DNA from: Oscillospiraceae bacterium
GTDB taxonomy: Bacteria > Bacillota_A > Clostridia > Oscillospirales > CAG-272
Reading direction: 5' to 3'
Length of the DNA stretch: 61,601 nt
Assembly: GCA_015064665.1 (NCBI GenBank)
Contig: SVRU01000002.1
Coordinates: forward strand, 1 to 61,601
The notes under the pieces are model-generated. The model searched no databases. It had not been told where the DNA came from and worked only from the letters and a program-made list of their open reading frames with translations. Position numbers and translations under genes: made by a program. Below, piece after piece: positions 1-8,980 of this stretch; position 1 is the stretch's first letter; the number at the start of each line of letters is the position of its first letter.

Positions 1-165
1 AAATACCACCAGATAAAGCGTATGATTGCCTCGTTTGGAAACAAGGTCACCTACCTTGAGCGAATAAGTTTCGCGTCGATTCCGCTTGACGCCTCGCTTG
101 CGCGCGGAGAGTGGCGCTATCTCACCGACGAAGAGATAAAAATTCTTGAACAAAAAGCAAAATAA
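1..165 (+). CDS. C-terminus of RsuA/RluB-type rRNA pseudouridine synthase (partial)
   Basis: Open from base 1 in frame 1 to TAA at 163-165; the 5' part lies outside the window. The 54 visible residues start KYHQIKRM, followed by FGNKV and YLERI. This matches the conserved C-terminal segment of the RsuA/RluB/RluE family, where the usual text is G-x-YHQ-(I/V)-(K/R)-RM. These enzymes isomerise a specific uridine of rRNA to pseudouridine. Which uridine cannot be decided without the N-terminal S4 domain and catalytic region. The tex gene follows 19 bases downstream on the same strand. Confidence 0.8.
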   Translation, partial: KYHQIKRMIASFGNKVTYLERISFASIPLDASLARGEWRYLTDEEIKILEQKAK

Positions 166-184
166 TTAAAATTTGGAGATAAAA

Positions 185-2383
185 ATGGACATCGTAAAGA
201 CACTAGCCACAGAATTCAACATCAAAGAGGAGCAGGTTGAGAAGACTATTGAGCTTATCGACGAGGGTAATACCATACCCTTTATTTCGAGATACCGTAA
301 GGAAGTTACGGGCAGCCTTGACGACTCTGTTCTTCGTGACCTCAACGACAGACTTCAGTATTTGAGAAAGCTTGACGAGCGCCGCGCAGAGATTTCCTCG
401 CTTATCGAGGCTCAGGAGAAGCTTACTCCCGAGATTACCTTCGCGCTTAACAACGCAACTACTCTCGTCGAGCTTGAAGATATATATCTTCCTTACAAGC
501 CCAAGAGAAAGACTCGCGCATCGGTTGCAAGAGCAAAGGGACTTGAGCCCCTTGCAAACTATATCCTCGAGCAGAGAGACAGCTACGAGGTGGCAATCGA
601 CGAATACGCCAAGGAATTCATTTCCGAGGAGGAGGGCAAGGAGGTGCCCGATGCGGCAGCCGCTTTGCAGGGCGCGTCTGATATCATTGCCGAGGATATC
701 TCAAACAACGCCGAGATAAGAAAGCTGCTCCGTGAATTTACGATGGGCTACGGTGCGCTCACCACAAAGGGAACTACCGAGGAAACCTCGGTTTACGAGA
801 ATTACTACGATTTCTCCGAGCCTATCAAAAAGCTCAAGGGCCACAGAGTTCTCGCAATCAACCGCGGTGAAAAAGAGGAATTTTTGAAGGTTGCGGTAAC
901 TCTTCCCGAAGAGGACGGAATTGCTCAGCTCGTATCAAAGGTTATAACCAACAAGCAGTCGCCCGCGCTTCCTTACCTTATGGAAACTATAAAGGACGCA
1001 TATGACAGACTTCTTTTCCCCGCTATCGAAAGAGAGGTAAGAACGACCCTCTTTGACGATGCCTCCGAGGGAGCTATAAAGGTGTTCTCGGAAAACCTCA
1101 GGAACCTTCTTCTCGTTTCGCCTATCAAGGGTAAGACGGTGCTTGGCTACGACCCCGGATACGGCCACGGCTGTAAGCTTGCCGTAGTAGATAAAACCGG
1201 CAAGGTTATGGATACCGCAGTTATCTATCCCTTCCGCTCAAAAGACAGAGTGAACGAGGACGACCTTGAAAAATCAAAGGCGATCGTATTAAGACTCGTT
1301 AAGAAAAACAACGTTGACGTTATCTCAATAGGTAACGGAACTGCATCGCGCGAGTCCGAGAAGTTTATTGCCGAGCGTGTTATCCGCGACCCCGAATGCC
1401 CGAAGGGCGTAAAATATACGATAGTATCCGAGGCGGGCGCATCCGTCTACTCTGCGTCAAAGCTTGCGACTGAGGAATTTCCGGATTTCGACGTTATGCA
1501 GAGAAGCGCAATTTCGATTGCCAGACGTCTTCAGGACCCCCTTGCCGAGCTTGTTAAAATCGAGCCCAAGGCAATCGGCGTAGGTCAGTATCAGCACGAT
1601 ATGAAGCAGGCGCGTCTTACCGAGGCTCTCGGCGGAGTTGTCGAGGACTGCGTTAACGGCGTCGGCGTAGATATCAATACCGCTTCTTACTCTCTTCTTT
1701 CCTACGTTTCGGGTATCAATCTCACCGCCGCGAAGAATATCGTAGCATACAGAGAGGAGTACGGAGAATTCAAATCCAGAAAGCAGATACTTAAGGTGCC
1801 CAAGATAGGCGACAAGGCGTTTACTCAGTGCGCGGGATTCCTCCGTATTCCCGGAGCGGACGAGGTGTTTGATTCCACCGGCGTTCACCCCGAATCCTAC
1901 GCTATTGCCGAGGACCTTCTTAAGCGGTTCGGCTTTACCACCGAGGACGTAAGAAACAATAACCTCGCGCTTCTCAAGTTCAAGGTTTCTCAGTACGGAC
2001 TTGCAAAGCTCGCGGGCGAGCTCGGATGCGGCGCACCCACTCTTGAGGACATTATAGGCGAGCTTGAAAAGCCCGGACGCGATATCCGTGACGACGCTCC
2101 CGCGCCTATCCTTTCGACCGACGTTCTTGATATAAACGACCTTAAACCCGATATGCAGCTTAACGGTACCGTAAGAAACGTAGTTGACTTCGGTTGCTTC
2201 GTTGATATCGGCGTTCATCACGACGGACTTCTTCATATATCCGAGATGAGCGACAGATATATCAAGCACCCCTCCGAGCTTTTTAAAACCGGAGATATAA
2301 TCGAGGTTCGCATAAAGGACGTTGACGTTGCAAAGCACAGAATTTCGCTTACCCGCAAGGGAATGGGCAATCCCAAAAAATAA
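185..2383 (+). CDS. tex: Tex family S1 RNA-binding transcription accessory protein
   Basis: 732 residues, the normal length for Tex. Domains in order: helical Tex N-terminal region (about 1-190), central helical region, YqgF/RNase H-like fold starting near residue 317 (VLGYDPGYGHG), helix-hairpin-helix region (about 490-560), and a C-terminal S1 domain (GTVRNVVDFGCFVDIG, then DGLLHISEM). Tex is a cytoplasmic nucleic-acid-binding protein linked to transcription. I chose ATG 185 because GGAG at 175-178 is 6 bases upstream; an in-frame TTG at 173 overlaps that ribosome binding site. It probably shares a transcript with the DUF5685 gene 5 bases downstream. Confidence 0.95.
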   Translation: MDIVKTLATEFNIKEEQVEKTIELIDEGNTIPFISRYRKEVTGSLDDSVLRDLNDRLQYLRKLDERRAEISSLIEAQEKLTPEITFALNNATTLVELEDIYLPYKPKRKTRASVARAKGLEPLANYILEQRDSYEVAIDEYAKEFISEEEGKEVPDAAAALQGASDIIAEDISNNAEIRKLLREFTMGYGALTTKGTTEETSVYENYYDFSEPIKKLKGHRVLAINRGEKEEFLKVAVTLPEEDGIAQLVSKVITNKQSPALPYLMETIKDAYDRLLFPAIEREVRTTLFDDASEGAIKVFSENLRNLLLVSPIKGKTVLGYDPGYGHGCKLAVVDKTGKVMDTAVIYPFRSKDRVNEDDLEKSKAIVLRLVKKNNVDVISIGNGTASRESEKFIAERVIRDPECPKGVKYTIVSEAGASVYSASKLATEEFPDFDVMQRSAISIARRLQDPLAELVKIEPKAIGVGQYQHDMKQARLTEALGGVVEDCVNGVGVDINTASYSLLSYVSGINLTAAKNIVAYREEYGEFKSRKQILKVPKIGDKAFTQCAGFLRIPGADEVFDSTGVHPESYAIAEDLLKRFGFTTEDVRNNNLALLKFKVSQYGLAKLAGELGCGAPTLEDIIGELEKPGRDIRDDAPAPILSTDVLDINDLKPDMQLNGTVRNVVDFGCFVDIGVHHDGLLHISEMSDRYIKHPSELFKTGDIIEVRIKDVDVAKHRISLTRKGMGNPKK

Positions 2384-2388
2384 AGCTT

Positions 2389-3249
2389 ATGTTTGGATAC
2401 GTAAAGCCCGTCGTGACGGAGCTTTTAGTCAAGGAGTACGAGTTTTACCGCGCGACCTATTGCGGTATCTGCCGCTCTATGAAAAAGCACACGGGCATGC
2501 TCTCAAACCTCACCTTAAGCTACGACAGCGTTTTGCTTGCGCTCGTACGGATGCTTTATATTACGGATGAAAAAATATCGGCATCGAAGAAAAGATGTGT
2601 CGCGCATCCGTTGAAAAAACGGCCGATGCTCGATATAAACGACGCAACCGAATACACCGCGCGCGCCTTCGCCGTCCTCGCCTACCACAAGGCGCTTGAC
2701 GATATTGCCGACGAGGGAGTCGGCAAAAGGATTCTTGTCGGCGCGGCGCGCCCGATGCTCTCGCACGGCGCGGCTAAAGCAAAAATACCCGATATTTCCG
2801 AGATAATTCGTAAAAAGCTTGGTGAGATAGGCGAGCTTGAAAAATCCGAGACGGTAAGCGTTGACGCGCCCGCGGAGCTTTTCGGTGAGCTTCTCGGCGA
2901 GGTTTTTGCATACGGACTCTCGGAAAAGGACGCTACCGTTTGCCGCGAATTCGGGCGGAGTCTCGGCAGATTCATATATGCCGCCGACGCGGCAGAGGAT
3001 TACGAAGAGGACAGAAGGACGGGGAAATACAATCCCTACGTTCTTCTTTACGGCGGCGAATCTCTTACGCCCGAGAATAAGCAATCTATAAAATGCGCGC
3101 TTATTCTTGAATGCAAGAGAATGGAGTCGGCGGTTGACCTTATGCCGTTCGGCACCAGACGTACTATTGAGAATATCGTAAGAAATATAATCTACCTCGG
3201 ATTACCAAAACGTATAGGCTTTCTGGACGGAGAGCAACAAATAAAATAA
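2389..3249 (+). CDS. DUF5685 family protein
   Basis: 286 residues beginning MFGYVKP, with the family's early Cys pair at C25 and C28 (YCGICRS). The rest is largely helical and acidic, with a Y-E-E-D-x-R-x-G-K-Y-N-P-Y motif near residue 205. No signal peptide or membrane segment is evident. DUF5685 proteins are common in Clostridia and often adjoin a J-domain gene, as here. Function is unknown; a CxxC pair near the N-terminus could bind metal or be redox-active, but that is only inference. The ATG starts 5 bases after the tex stop, so the two are very likely co-transcribed. Confidence 0.8.
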   Translation: MFGYVKPVVTELLVKEYEFYRATYCGICRSMKKHTGMLSNLTLSYDSVLLALVRMLYITDEKISASKKRCVAHPLKKRPMLDINDATEYTARAFAVLAYHKALDDIADEGVGKRILVGAARPMLSHGAAKAKIPDISEIIRKKLGEIGELEKSETVSVDAPAELFGELLGEVFAYGLSEKDATVCREFGRSLGRFIYAADAAEDYEEDRRTGKYNPYVLLYGGESLTPENKQSIKCALILECKRMESAVDLMPFGTRRTIENIVRNIIYLGLPKRIGFLDGEQQIK

Positions 3250-3265
3250 AGGCGGTAATTTAGAA

Positions 3266-3895
3266 GTGAAAGACCCCTATTCAATTCTCGGCGTTTCAAA
3301 AAACGCCACGGACGAAGAAATAAAAACAGCCTATCGCGAGCTTGCGAGGAAATATCATCCCGATAATTACGATGACGCGAATCCTCTCAAGGAGCTTGCG
3401 GAAGAAAAAATGCAGGAGATAAACTCCGCATACGACGAAATACAGAAAATGCGCTCGGGCGCAAAAAGCTCGGGCAGTGAAAATTATTACACGGGTTCGA
3501 CCTCAGGCGTATACGCCGAGATAAGAAGAAAGATCAACGACCGCAAGTTTTCGGATGCGGAGCGTCAGCTTTTCTCAATTCCCGACAGCGCAAGAACGTC
3601 GGAGTGGCATTATCTTATAAGCATCGTTCTTATGAGCAAAAACAGGGTTAACGATGCAATGCGCGAGCTTGAGATAGCCTGCAATATGGACCCATCAAAT
3701 ATCGAATATCAAAAGGCAAAGGAAATGTTTAACAACACCGCAAGCGGATACGGCAGCACCTATTACGGCGGCTACGGAAGCGCAGGTCCCAGACCCCGTT
3801 CAAGTACCGATGACGCTTGTGATTGCTGCGCTAATCTCATTTGTATGGATTGCCTTTGCGAGTGCCTTGGCGGTGACCTTATCCGCTGTATATGA
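3266..3895 (+). CDS. J-domain protein with Cys-rich tail
   Basis: 209 residues starting at GTG 3266, with GGCGG 10 bases upstream. The N-terminal J-domain (about 1-65) has the HPD motif at residues 31-33, which stimulates DnaK ATPase in this family. Residues about 90-155 look like a short TPR-type helical repeat. Then comes a Gly/Tyr-rich linker and a striking C-terminal Cys cluster ([19 protein letters not shown]). It lacks the zinc-finger and substrate domains of canonical DnaJ, so it is a specialised co-chaperone. Its stop overlaps the next gene's start (ATGA), indicating translational coupling. The Cys-rich tail might be a lipidation or metal site; this is inference. Confidence 0.85.
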   Translation: MKDPYSILGVSKNATDEEIKTAYRELARKYHPDNYDDANPLKELAEEKMQEINSAYDEIQKMRSGAKSSGSENYYTGSTSGVYAEIRRKINDRKFSDAERQLFSIPDSARTSEWHYLISIVLMSKNRVNDAMRELEIACNMDPSNIEYQKAKEMFNNTASGYGSTYYGGYGSAGPRPRSSTDDACDCCANLICMDCLCECLGGDLIRCI

Positions 3896-4416
3896 GAAGA
3901 ACGAAAAAAATTACGCTTTCCGCAATGACCGTCGCCCTTGGAACGCTGTTTATGGTTTTAGGCGGATTCGTTGAGGTTCTTGACCTGTCAGCATGCGCTA
4001 TAGCATCGGTGCTTGTCGCCTTTATCTATATTGAAATTGGCTCGCCCTACACCTGGCTTGTGTGGCTCTGCACCTCGCTTACGTCCTTTATCTGCTTTCC
4101 CGGAAGCGTTTTGTGGCTCGAATATCTGATTGTTTTCGGAATATACCCCATACTTAAGGCATATATCGAAAGGTGCAGGCGCGTGTTCTGGCTTCCACTG
4201 AAGCTGATATATGCAAACGTTGTTTTGTGGATTGCGATTTTTGCATTCGAGTTCCTATTTAAAACTCCGTTTTTCATCACCGATAAACTCTGGTTAAAGG
4301 TCGGGCTTTACGCGCTTTTGAACGTCGCTTTTCTAGCGTACGATATATTTATTACGGTGCTCGTCCGCTTCTATCTTGACAGGCTGAGACCAAGGCTTAA
4401 GCATCTTTTGAAATAA
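3892..4416 (+). CDS. Conserved multi-pass membrane protein of unknown function
   Basis: 174 residues, about five to six hydrophobic segments (for example residues 8-25, 31-47, 52-68, 78-92, 103-122, 134-158), with a basic C-terminus. The N-terminus [17 protein letters not shown] resembles small integral membrane proteins with an ECF S-component-like opening, but I see no diagnostic ligand motif and do not assign a substrate. Its ATG overlaps the J-domain gene's stop in the sequence ATGA, so translation is probably coupled. rimO follows 10 bases downstream. Confidence 0.7.
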   Translation: MRRTKKITLSAMTVALGTLFMVLGGFVEVLDLSACAIASVLVAFIYIEIGSPYTWLVWLCTSLTSFICFPGSVLWLEYLIVFGIYPILKAYIERCRRVFWLPLKLIYANVVLWIAIFAFEFLFKTPFFITDKLWLKVGLYALLNVAFLAYDIFITVLVRFYLDRLRPRLKHLLK

Positions 4417-4426
4417 GGAAATGAAA

Positions 4427-5749
4427 ATGACGAAAGTTGGATTTATATCGCTCGGTTGCTCAAAGAATCTCGTTGACACCGAGGTAATGTTAAGAAAGCT
4501 TCACGACGCGGGGTTTGAGATAACCCCCGACGAAACCGAGGCTGAAATAATAGTAATAAACACCTGCGGCTTTATCGAGAGCGCAAAGCAGGAATCAATA
4601 GACAACATTCTCGATGCGGAAAAGCTGAAGGAATGGGGCAAATGCAAGCATATAATTGCTACGGGGTGCCTCGTTGAGAGGTATCGCGAGGAGGTAATGC
4701 AGGAGCTTCCCGAGCTTGACGCGCTCGTCGGAGTCGGAAGCCTTGAGGATATTGCCGAGGCTTGCGAGGCGGTTATGCGCGGTGAAAAATACACCTCGTT
4801 CAAGGATAAAAATACCTCTAAGCTCGGCGGTGACAGAATACTTACGATTTCGGAGCATACTGCGTATCTTAAAATTGCCGAAGGGTGCGACAATATGTGT
4901 ACCTATTGCGCAATTCCGCTTATCAGAGGAAAATTCAGAAGCCGTACCGTTGAGGATATCGTTGCCGAGGCGCGCGACCTTGAAGCGCTCGGAGTCAAGG
5001 AGCTTAACCTCATAGCTCAGGACACGACGAGATACGGTCTTGATATCTACGGCGAATACAGCCTTGCAAGGCTTGTAAAGAGCATATCGGCGGAAACGAA
5101 TATCCCGTGGATAAGACTTCTTTACTGCTATCCTGACAAGATAACGGACGAGCTTATCGAAGAGATGCGGACGAATCCGAGGCTTCTTTCCTATATGGAT
5201 ATTCCGATTCAGCATATCTCGGACGGCGTGCTTAAAAGAATGAACCGACACGGCGGCTCGGCGCTTATTCGCGAGGTGGTGGAAAAGCTTCGCGCAAGAG
5301 TTCCCGGCATAGTACTCAGAACGACCGCGATGGTTGGCTTCCCGGGCGAGAGCGATGAGGATTTCACAGAGCTTTGCGAGTACGTGAAGGAGGCAGGCTT
5401 TGACAGATTCGGAGCCTTTACCTATTCCGAGGAGGAGGGAACGGCAGCCGCCGAGCTTGACGGCAAGATCGACCCTCAGCTAAAGCAGGACAGATACGAT
5501 ATCCTGATGCAGACTCAGCTCACCGTAACCGAAGAGAAAAATGCCGAAAAAATCGGCAGGATCTACACGGTTTTGTGCGACGGATTTGACACGGTTGCCG
5601 AGATATACTACGGTCGCTCCTATGCCGACGCACCCGACGTTGACGGTAAAGTTTACTTTACATCGGCTGAAAAGGTCAGCGAGGGTGAATTTGTCGAGGT
5701 CAGAATTACAGAGGCGCTCGACTACGACCTTGTCGGTGAGAGAGTTTAA
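4427..5749 (+). CDS. rimO: Ribosomal protein S12 methylthiotransferase RimO
   Basis: 440 residues. The N-terminal UPF0004 domain begins KVGFISLGCSKN. The radical SAM domain has C154, C158 and C161 (CDNMCTYC) for the 4Fe-4S/SAM cluster. A C-terminal TRAM domain follows. RimO methylthiolates a conserved Asp of ribosomal protein S12. The CSKNLVDTE and PLIRGKFRSR motifs favour RimO over MiaB. I chose ATG 4427 because AAGGA at 4415-4419 is 7 bases upstream; the in-frame ATG at 4421 is too close to it. Confidence 0.95.
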   Translation: MTKVGFISLGCSKNLVDTEVMLRKLHDAGFEITPDETEAEIIVINTCGFIESAKQESIDNILDAEKLKEWGKCKHIIATGCLVERYREEVMQELPELDALVGVGSLEDIAEACEAVMRGEKYTSFKDKNTSKLGGDRILTISEHTAYLKIAEGCDNMCTYCAIPLIRGKFRSRTVEDIVAEARDLEALGVKELNLIAQDTTRYGLDIYGEYSLARLVKSISAETNIPWIRLLYCYPDKITDELIEEMRTNPRLLSYMDIPIQHISDGVLKRMNRHGGSALIREVVEKLRARVPGIVLRTTAMVGFPGESDEDFTELCEYVKEAGFDRFGAFTYSEEEGTAAAELDGKIDPQLKQDRYDILMQTQLTVTEEKNAEKIGRIYTVLCDGFDTVAEIYYGRSYADAPDVDGKVYFTSAEKVSEGEFVEVRITEALDYDLVGERV

Positions 5750-5803
5750 AGCCTAAATTTGAGAGTTGAAAATTGAAAATTATTATATAAGGAAGAAAAG
5801 AAA

Positions 5804-6403
5804 ATGAAAAAGTCTTCAATGAATATTCCGAACACACTCTCGCTTATAAGAGTGTTTCTCGTTCCCATTTTCGTAGCCGCGCTTCTCTTCATGCGCAATA
5901 TCGAGATATGGGGCTTCGTTGTTCCCGCGATAGTTTATATCATTACCGGACTTACCGATATGCTCGACGGCAAGATTGCAAGAAAGTATAATCTTGTCAC
6001 CGATTTCGGTAAATTTATCGACCCCCTTGCAGACAAGTTTATGGTGCTTTCCTCGATGATTGCCATTCTCGTTTGGATGATTTTGCTTGGCAACGTAACT
6101 CTTGCTATGGTTTTCGTGTGGGTGGTTCTCATTATTTTGCTTCGCGAGCTTGGCGTAACGAGCCTTCGTCTCGTTGTTGCGGGTAAGAGCGGTATCGTCG
6201 TTGCGGCAAGCATGCTCGGAAAGATTAAAACGGTATCTCAGATGGTGGGCACGGTTGTTATAATAGTTGAACCGATAATTCCGTTCTTCTCGGATAATCA
6301 CATACTTTCTTATGCTTTTATGGCAATTATGGCGTTTACAACGCTTTTCTCCGGCATTGATTATCTTAAGGCTTATATGCCCCACATAGATTCAAATAAG
6401 TAA
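5804..6403 (+). CDS. pgsA: CDP-diacylglycerol-glycerol-3-phosphate 3-phosphatidyltransferase
   Basis: 199 residues, integral membrane, about five to six hydrophobic helices. The complete CDP-alcohol phosphotransferase motif is present: D52, D55, G56, A59, R60, G69, D73, D77. The enzyme makes phosphatidylglycerol phosphate, the committed step to phosphatidylglycerol and cardiolipin, in the cytoplasmic membrane. AAGGAAG lies 5' of the ATG. It sits 54 bases after rimO, a common Bacillota arrangement, and is followed by a strong terminator at 6415-6451. Length and N-terminus (IPNTLSLIRVFLVP) fit PgsA rather than phosphatidylserine synthase. Confidence 0.93.
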   Translation: MKKSSMNIPNTLSLIRVFLVPIFVAALLFMRNIEIWGFVVPAIVYIITGLTDMLDGKIARKYNLVTDFGKFIDPLADKFMVLSSMIAILVWMILLGNVTLAMVFVWVVLIILLRELGVTSLRLVVAGKSGIVVAASMLGKIKTVSQMVGTVVIIVEPIIPFFSDNHILSYAFMAIMAFTTLFSGIDYLKAYMPHIDSNK

Positions 6404-6414
6404 ACCGATAAAAC

Positions 6415-6451
6415 AAAAAACGTTCGCGAAATTACAAAGCGAACGTTTTTT
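6415..6451 (+). terminator. Rho-independent terminator after pgsA
   Basis: Perfect stem CGTTCGC (6421-6427) with GCGAACG (6439-6445), extended by A6/T6 on either side, 11-base loop, T6 run ending at 6451. It closes the tex-pgsA block. The A-run on the left arm gives it potential in both directions. Confidence 0.9.
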
Positions 6452-6478
6452 GCCGAAATAATGCAACGAGGTTATACA

Positions 6479-7741
6479 ATGGACGTTAATTACAAAAATC
6501 CAAAGAAGTATAAAACCGCAAAATATCCGATAAGACAGCCGATATATCTTACCTGGCTGATACAGGTTCTTTCGAAAATAATGCTGACGGGCAAGGAATA
6601 TAAGGTTGAAAAAATCAACATGGAGGGACTCAAGCCTCCTTATATGATTCTCTCAAACCATATGTCGTTTGTCGATTTTGAGCTTGTATCCGAGGCGACA
6701 TACCCCAAAAGAGTTAATAACGTCGTCAATATCGACGGCTTTTATATGCGCCCGTGGCTTCTTGAGTGGATAGGTGCGATCTGCACGAGAAAATTCACAC
6801 GGGATATGCACCTTATAAAATCCATAAGAAAGGTTCTTGAGCGCGGAGATATACTTTGTATGTACCCCGAGGCAAGATATTCGCCCTGCGGAGTGACCTC
6901 GTATCTTCCCGAATCGCTCGGTGCGCTTGTGAAAATGTGCAAGGTTCCGATAGTAGTTGCAATTCACAGGGGAAATTATCTTCACGCGCCCTTTTGGAAT
7001 TTCAGAAAAAAGCGCAAAGTGCCTCTTCACACCACTCTGACGAAAATTCTCACACCGGAAGAGATAGAGGGCATGACGGTTGCAGAGATAAACGAAAGAC
7101 TTGCCGAAGCATTTAAGTATGACGAGTATGAATACCAAAAGGAAAGCGGCATAAAGATAACCGAAAGCTTTCGTGCCGAGGGAATACACAAAATACTTTA
7201 CAAATGCCCAAGCTGCAAGAGCGAAGAGCATATGAGGTCGTCAGGGACCGAGCTTTTCTGCCGGGCGTGCGGAAAAAGATGGACGCTTAACGAGGACGGA
7301 AGCCTTACGGCAAACGAGGGCGAAACCGAATTTTTAAGAGTTCCCGATTGGTTCGAGTGGGAGAGAGAAGAGGTCAAACGGGAAATTGAAGAGGGAAGAT
7401 ACGTTTTCCGCGATATCGTTGACGTTCATTCTCTGCCGAGATGCTGGCGCTTTGAGCCGCTCGGCAACGCAACTCTTACTCATACCGCAAAGGACGGATT
7501 CGTTTTAGAGGGGCATTATAACGGAAGCGATTACAGAATACAGCGATTGCCGCTTGAGTCAAACAGTCTGCACGTGGAATACGATTTTCCGCATATAAAG
7601 CCCTACGACTGCGTTGACATTTCTACCGAAAACGATTCGTTTTACTGTTTCCCATCGAAAGAGAACGTTGTAACAAAGCTTTCTCTTGCCACCGAGGAAA
7701 TATACAAAATAGCTCTTGCCACCGTCAGAGAGCGGAACTAG
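6479..7741 (+). CDS. PlsC-type acyltransferase with C-terminal zinc ribbon
   Basis: 420 residues. The N-terminal 1-acylglycerol-3-phosphate acyltransferase-like domain has the catalytic H-x4-D at H61 and D66 (NHMSFVD) and a PEAR block in place of the common PEGTRS. The second half carries a two-knuckle zinc-ribbon motif, CPSCKSE then FCRACGKRW, followed by a beta-rich tail. It probably acylates a glycerolipid precursor at the inner membrane face. ATG 6479 has GAGGT 6 bases upstream; the upstream in-frame ATG 6461 has no ribosome binding site. Neighbour pgsA supports a lipid role. The zinc ribbon is an uncommon addition to PlsC. Confidence 0.82.
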   Translation: MDVNYKNPKKYKTAKYPIRQPIYLTWLIQVLSKIMLTGKEYKVEKINMEGLKPPYMILSNHMSFVDFELVSEATYPKRVNNVVNIDGFYMRPWLLEWIGAICTRKFTRDMHLIKSIRKVLERGDILCMYPEARYSPCGVTSYLPESLGALVKMCKVPIVVAIHRGNYLHAPFWNFRKKRKVPLHTTLTKILTPEEIEGMTVAEINERLAEAFKYDEYEYQKESGIKITESFRAEGIHKILYKCPSCKSEEHMRSSGTELFCRACGKRWTLNEDGSLTANEGETEFLRVPDWFEWEREEVKREIEEGRYVFRDIVDVHSLPRCWRFEPLGNATLTHTAKDGFVLEGHYNGSDYRIQRLPLESNSLHVEYDFPHIKPYDCVDISTENDSFYCFPSKENVVTKLSLATEEIYKIALATVRERN

Positions 7742-7894
7742 TGGAGCTGTCTCATTAAAAGTTTGGAAAAATCAAAGCAAAACCGAAGAAAGCGCAGTAA
7801 GAATTTTATTTTAATTAAAGACACTGTTTCGTAACAAATAGAGAAGAAAATAGTTGTATAATTATATGGTAAAATAGTAGAAGGATATCGAAAA

Positions 7895-8956
7895 ATGAGT
7901 CATAGCGCAAAGAATAAACTAACGATTATTGTAATTTTTTCAACTCTGTTCGTAACGGTTGCCGCGTTGCTTTTGCTTATATTCTTTCACGGAAAGAAAA
8001 GCTATACCGTAACCTTTGAGTTAAATGGAGGAACTCTTATCAGCGGTACGCTTGTCCAAAGTGTAACGAGAGGGCAAAACGCATCTCCGCCAAGCGTCAC
8101 CAAGGACGGATGTTATTTTCTCAGGTGGAGCGAGTCCTATCGTCAGATAACCCACGACGTTACCGTAGAAGCCGTATGGGAGTATGAAACAACTCCGGGT
8201 ATAGTATATTCCGAAAGCGAAAACAGTAATTTCACCGAGATAGTCGGCGCGTATAAATATATAAGCGGCGACGTATATATCGGAGCATATCACGACAGTA
8301 AAAAGCTTCTCGGAATAAAGGAGGGTGCTTTTTCTGACTGTATTGATATTACGAAAGTATATCTTCTTGACGGACTTATCACCATTGAGGCCAATGCCTT
8401 TTCGGGCTGTGTTAATCTTGCAGAGATAGCTATTCCCGAAACGGTTACGCGAATCGGCGACAATGCGTTTTCAGGGTGCGAAAAGCTTGAAAAGCTGACG
8501 CTTAACGAGGGGCTTGTTGAAATCGGCGCAAATGCATTTGCCAATTGCACATCGCTCAAAGAGATTGTAATTCCAAAGAGTGTCACCAAGATCGATAAAT
8601 CGGCGTTTGAGGGTTGTGAAAATCTTGAAAAGCTGGTATTAAACGAGGGTGTTTTGGAAATTTCCGCGAATGCGTTTGCAAATTGCATCTCGCTTGAAGA
8701 GCTTATCATTCCCGAAAGTGTCACCAAGATCGATGAATCGGCGTTTTCGGGATGCGAAAAGCTTGAAACGCTGGTATTAAACGAGGGACTTTTGGAGATT
8801 TCCTCAAATGCGTTTGCAAATTGCATCTCGCTTAAAGAGGTCATCATCCCCGTCAGCGTTACAAATCTTGACCCGTCGGCGTTTTATGGCTGTGAGGATA
8901 TAGTTATAAAATATGCCGATGAAATTGACGGCGGAGAGTCGGACAGTCAGCAATAA
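7895..8956 (+). CDS. Membrane-anchored BspA-type leucine-rich-repeat surface protein
   Basis: 353 residues. One hydrophobic anchor at residues 9-29 (signal-anchor; no cleavage motif), then an InlB B-repeat-like module (about 36-85: FELNGG and FLRWSE), then BspA/LRR_5 repeats to the end with A-F-x-x-C-x-x-L units. Such proteins are extracellular binding or adhesion proteins; the ligand is unknown. AAGGA at 7881-7885 precedes the ATG. The repeats have a 46-residue period, that is two 23-residue LRR_5 units, and are highly alike at DNA level, so the copy number may vary. There is no LPxTG motif. Confidence 0.85.
   Translation: MSHSAKNKLTIIVIFSTLFVTVAALLLLIFFHGKKSYTVTFELNGGTLISGTLVQSVTRGQNASPPSVTKDGCYFLRWSESYRQITHDVTVEAVWEYETTPGIVYSESENSNFTEIVGAYKYISGDVYIGAYHDSKKLLGIKEGAFSDCIDITKVYLLDGLITIEANAFSGCVNLAEIAIPETVTRIGDNAFSGCEKLEKLTLNEGLVEIGANAFANCTSLKEIVIPKSVTKIDKSAFEGCENLEKLVLNEGVLEISANAFANCISLEELIIPESVTKIDESAFSGCEKLETLVLNEGLLEISSNAFANCISLKEVIIPVSVTNLDPSAFYGCEDIVIKYADEIDGGESDSQQ
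8504..8917 (+). repeat. 138-bp in-frame tandem repeat in the LRR gene
   Basis: The word AACGAGG recurs at 8504, 8642 and 8780, exactly 138 bases apart, inside units that are otherwise strongly alike (GTCACCAAGATCGAT, GCGTTTGCAAATTGCATCTC). Each unit encodes two 23-residue leucine-rich repeats. Confidence 0.85.
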
Positions 8957-8980
8957 ATTTTTACGAAAGGAGAAATTATT

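Noticed and set aside
1457..2338. 293-codon open frame on the reverse strand within tex
   Set aside because: Shadow of tex: no ribosome binding site, low-complexity composition, and the forward protein is a full Tex.
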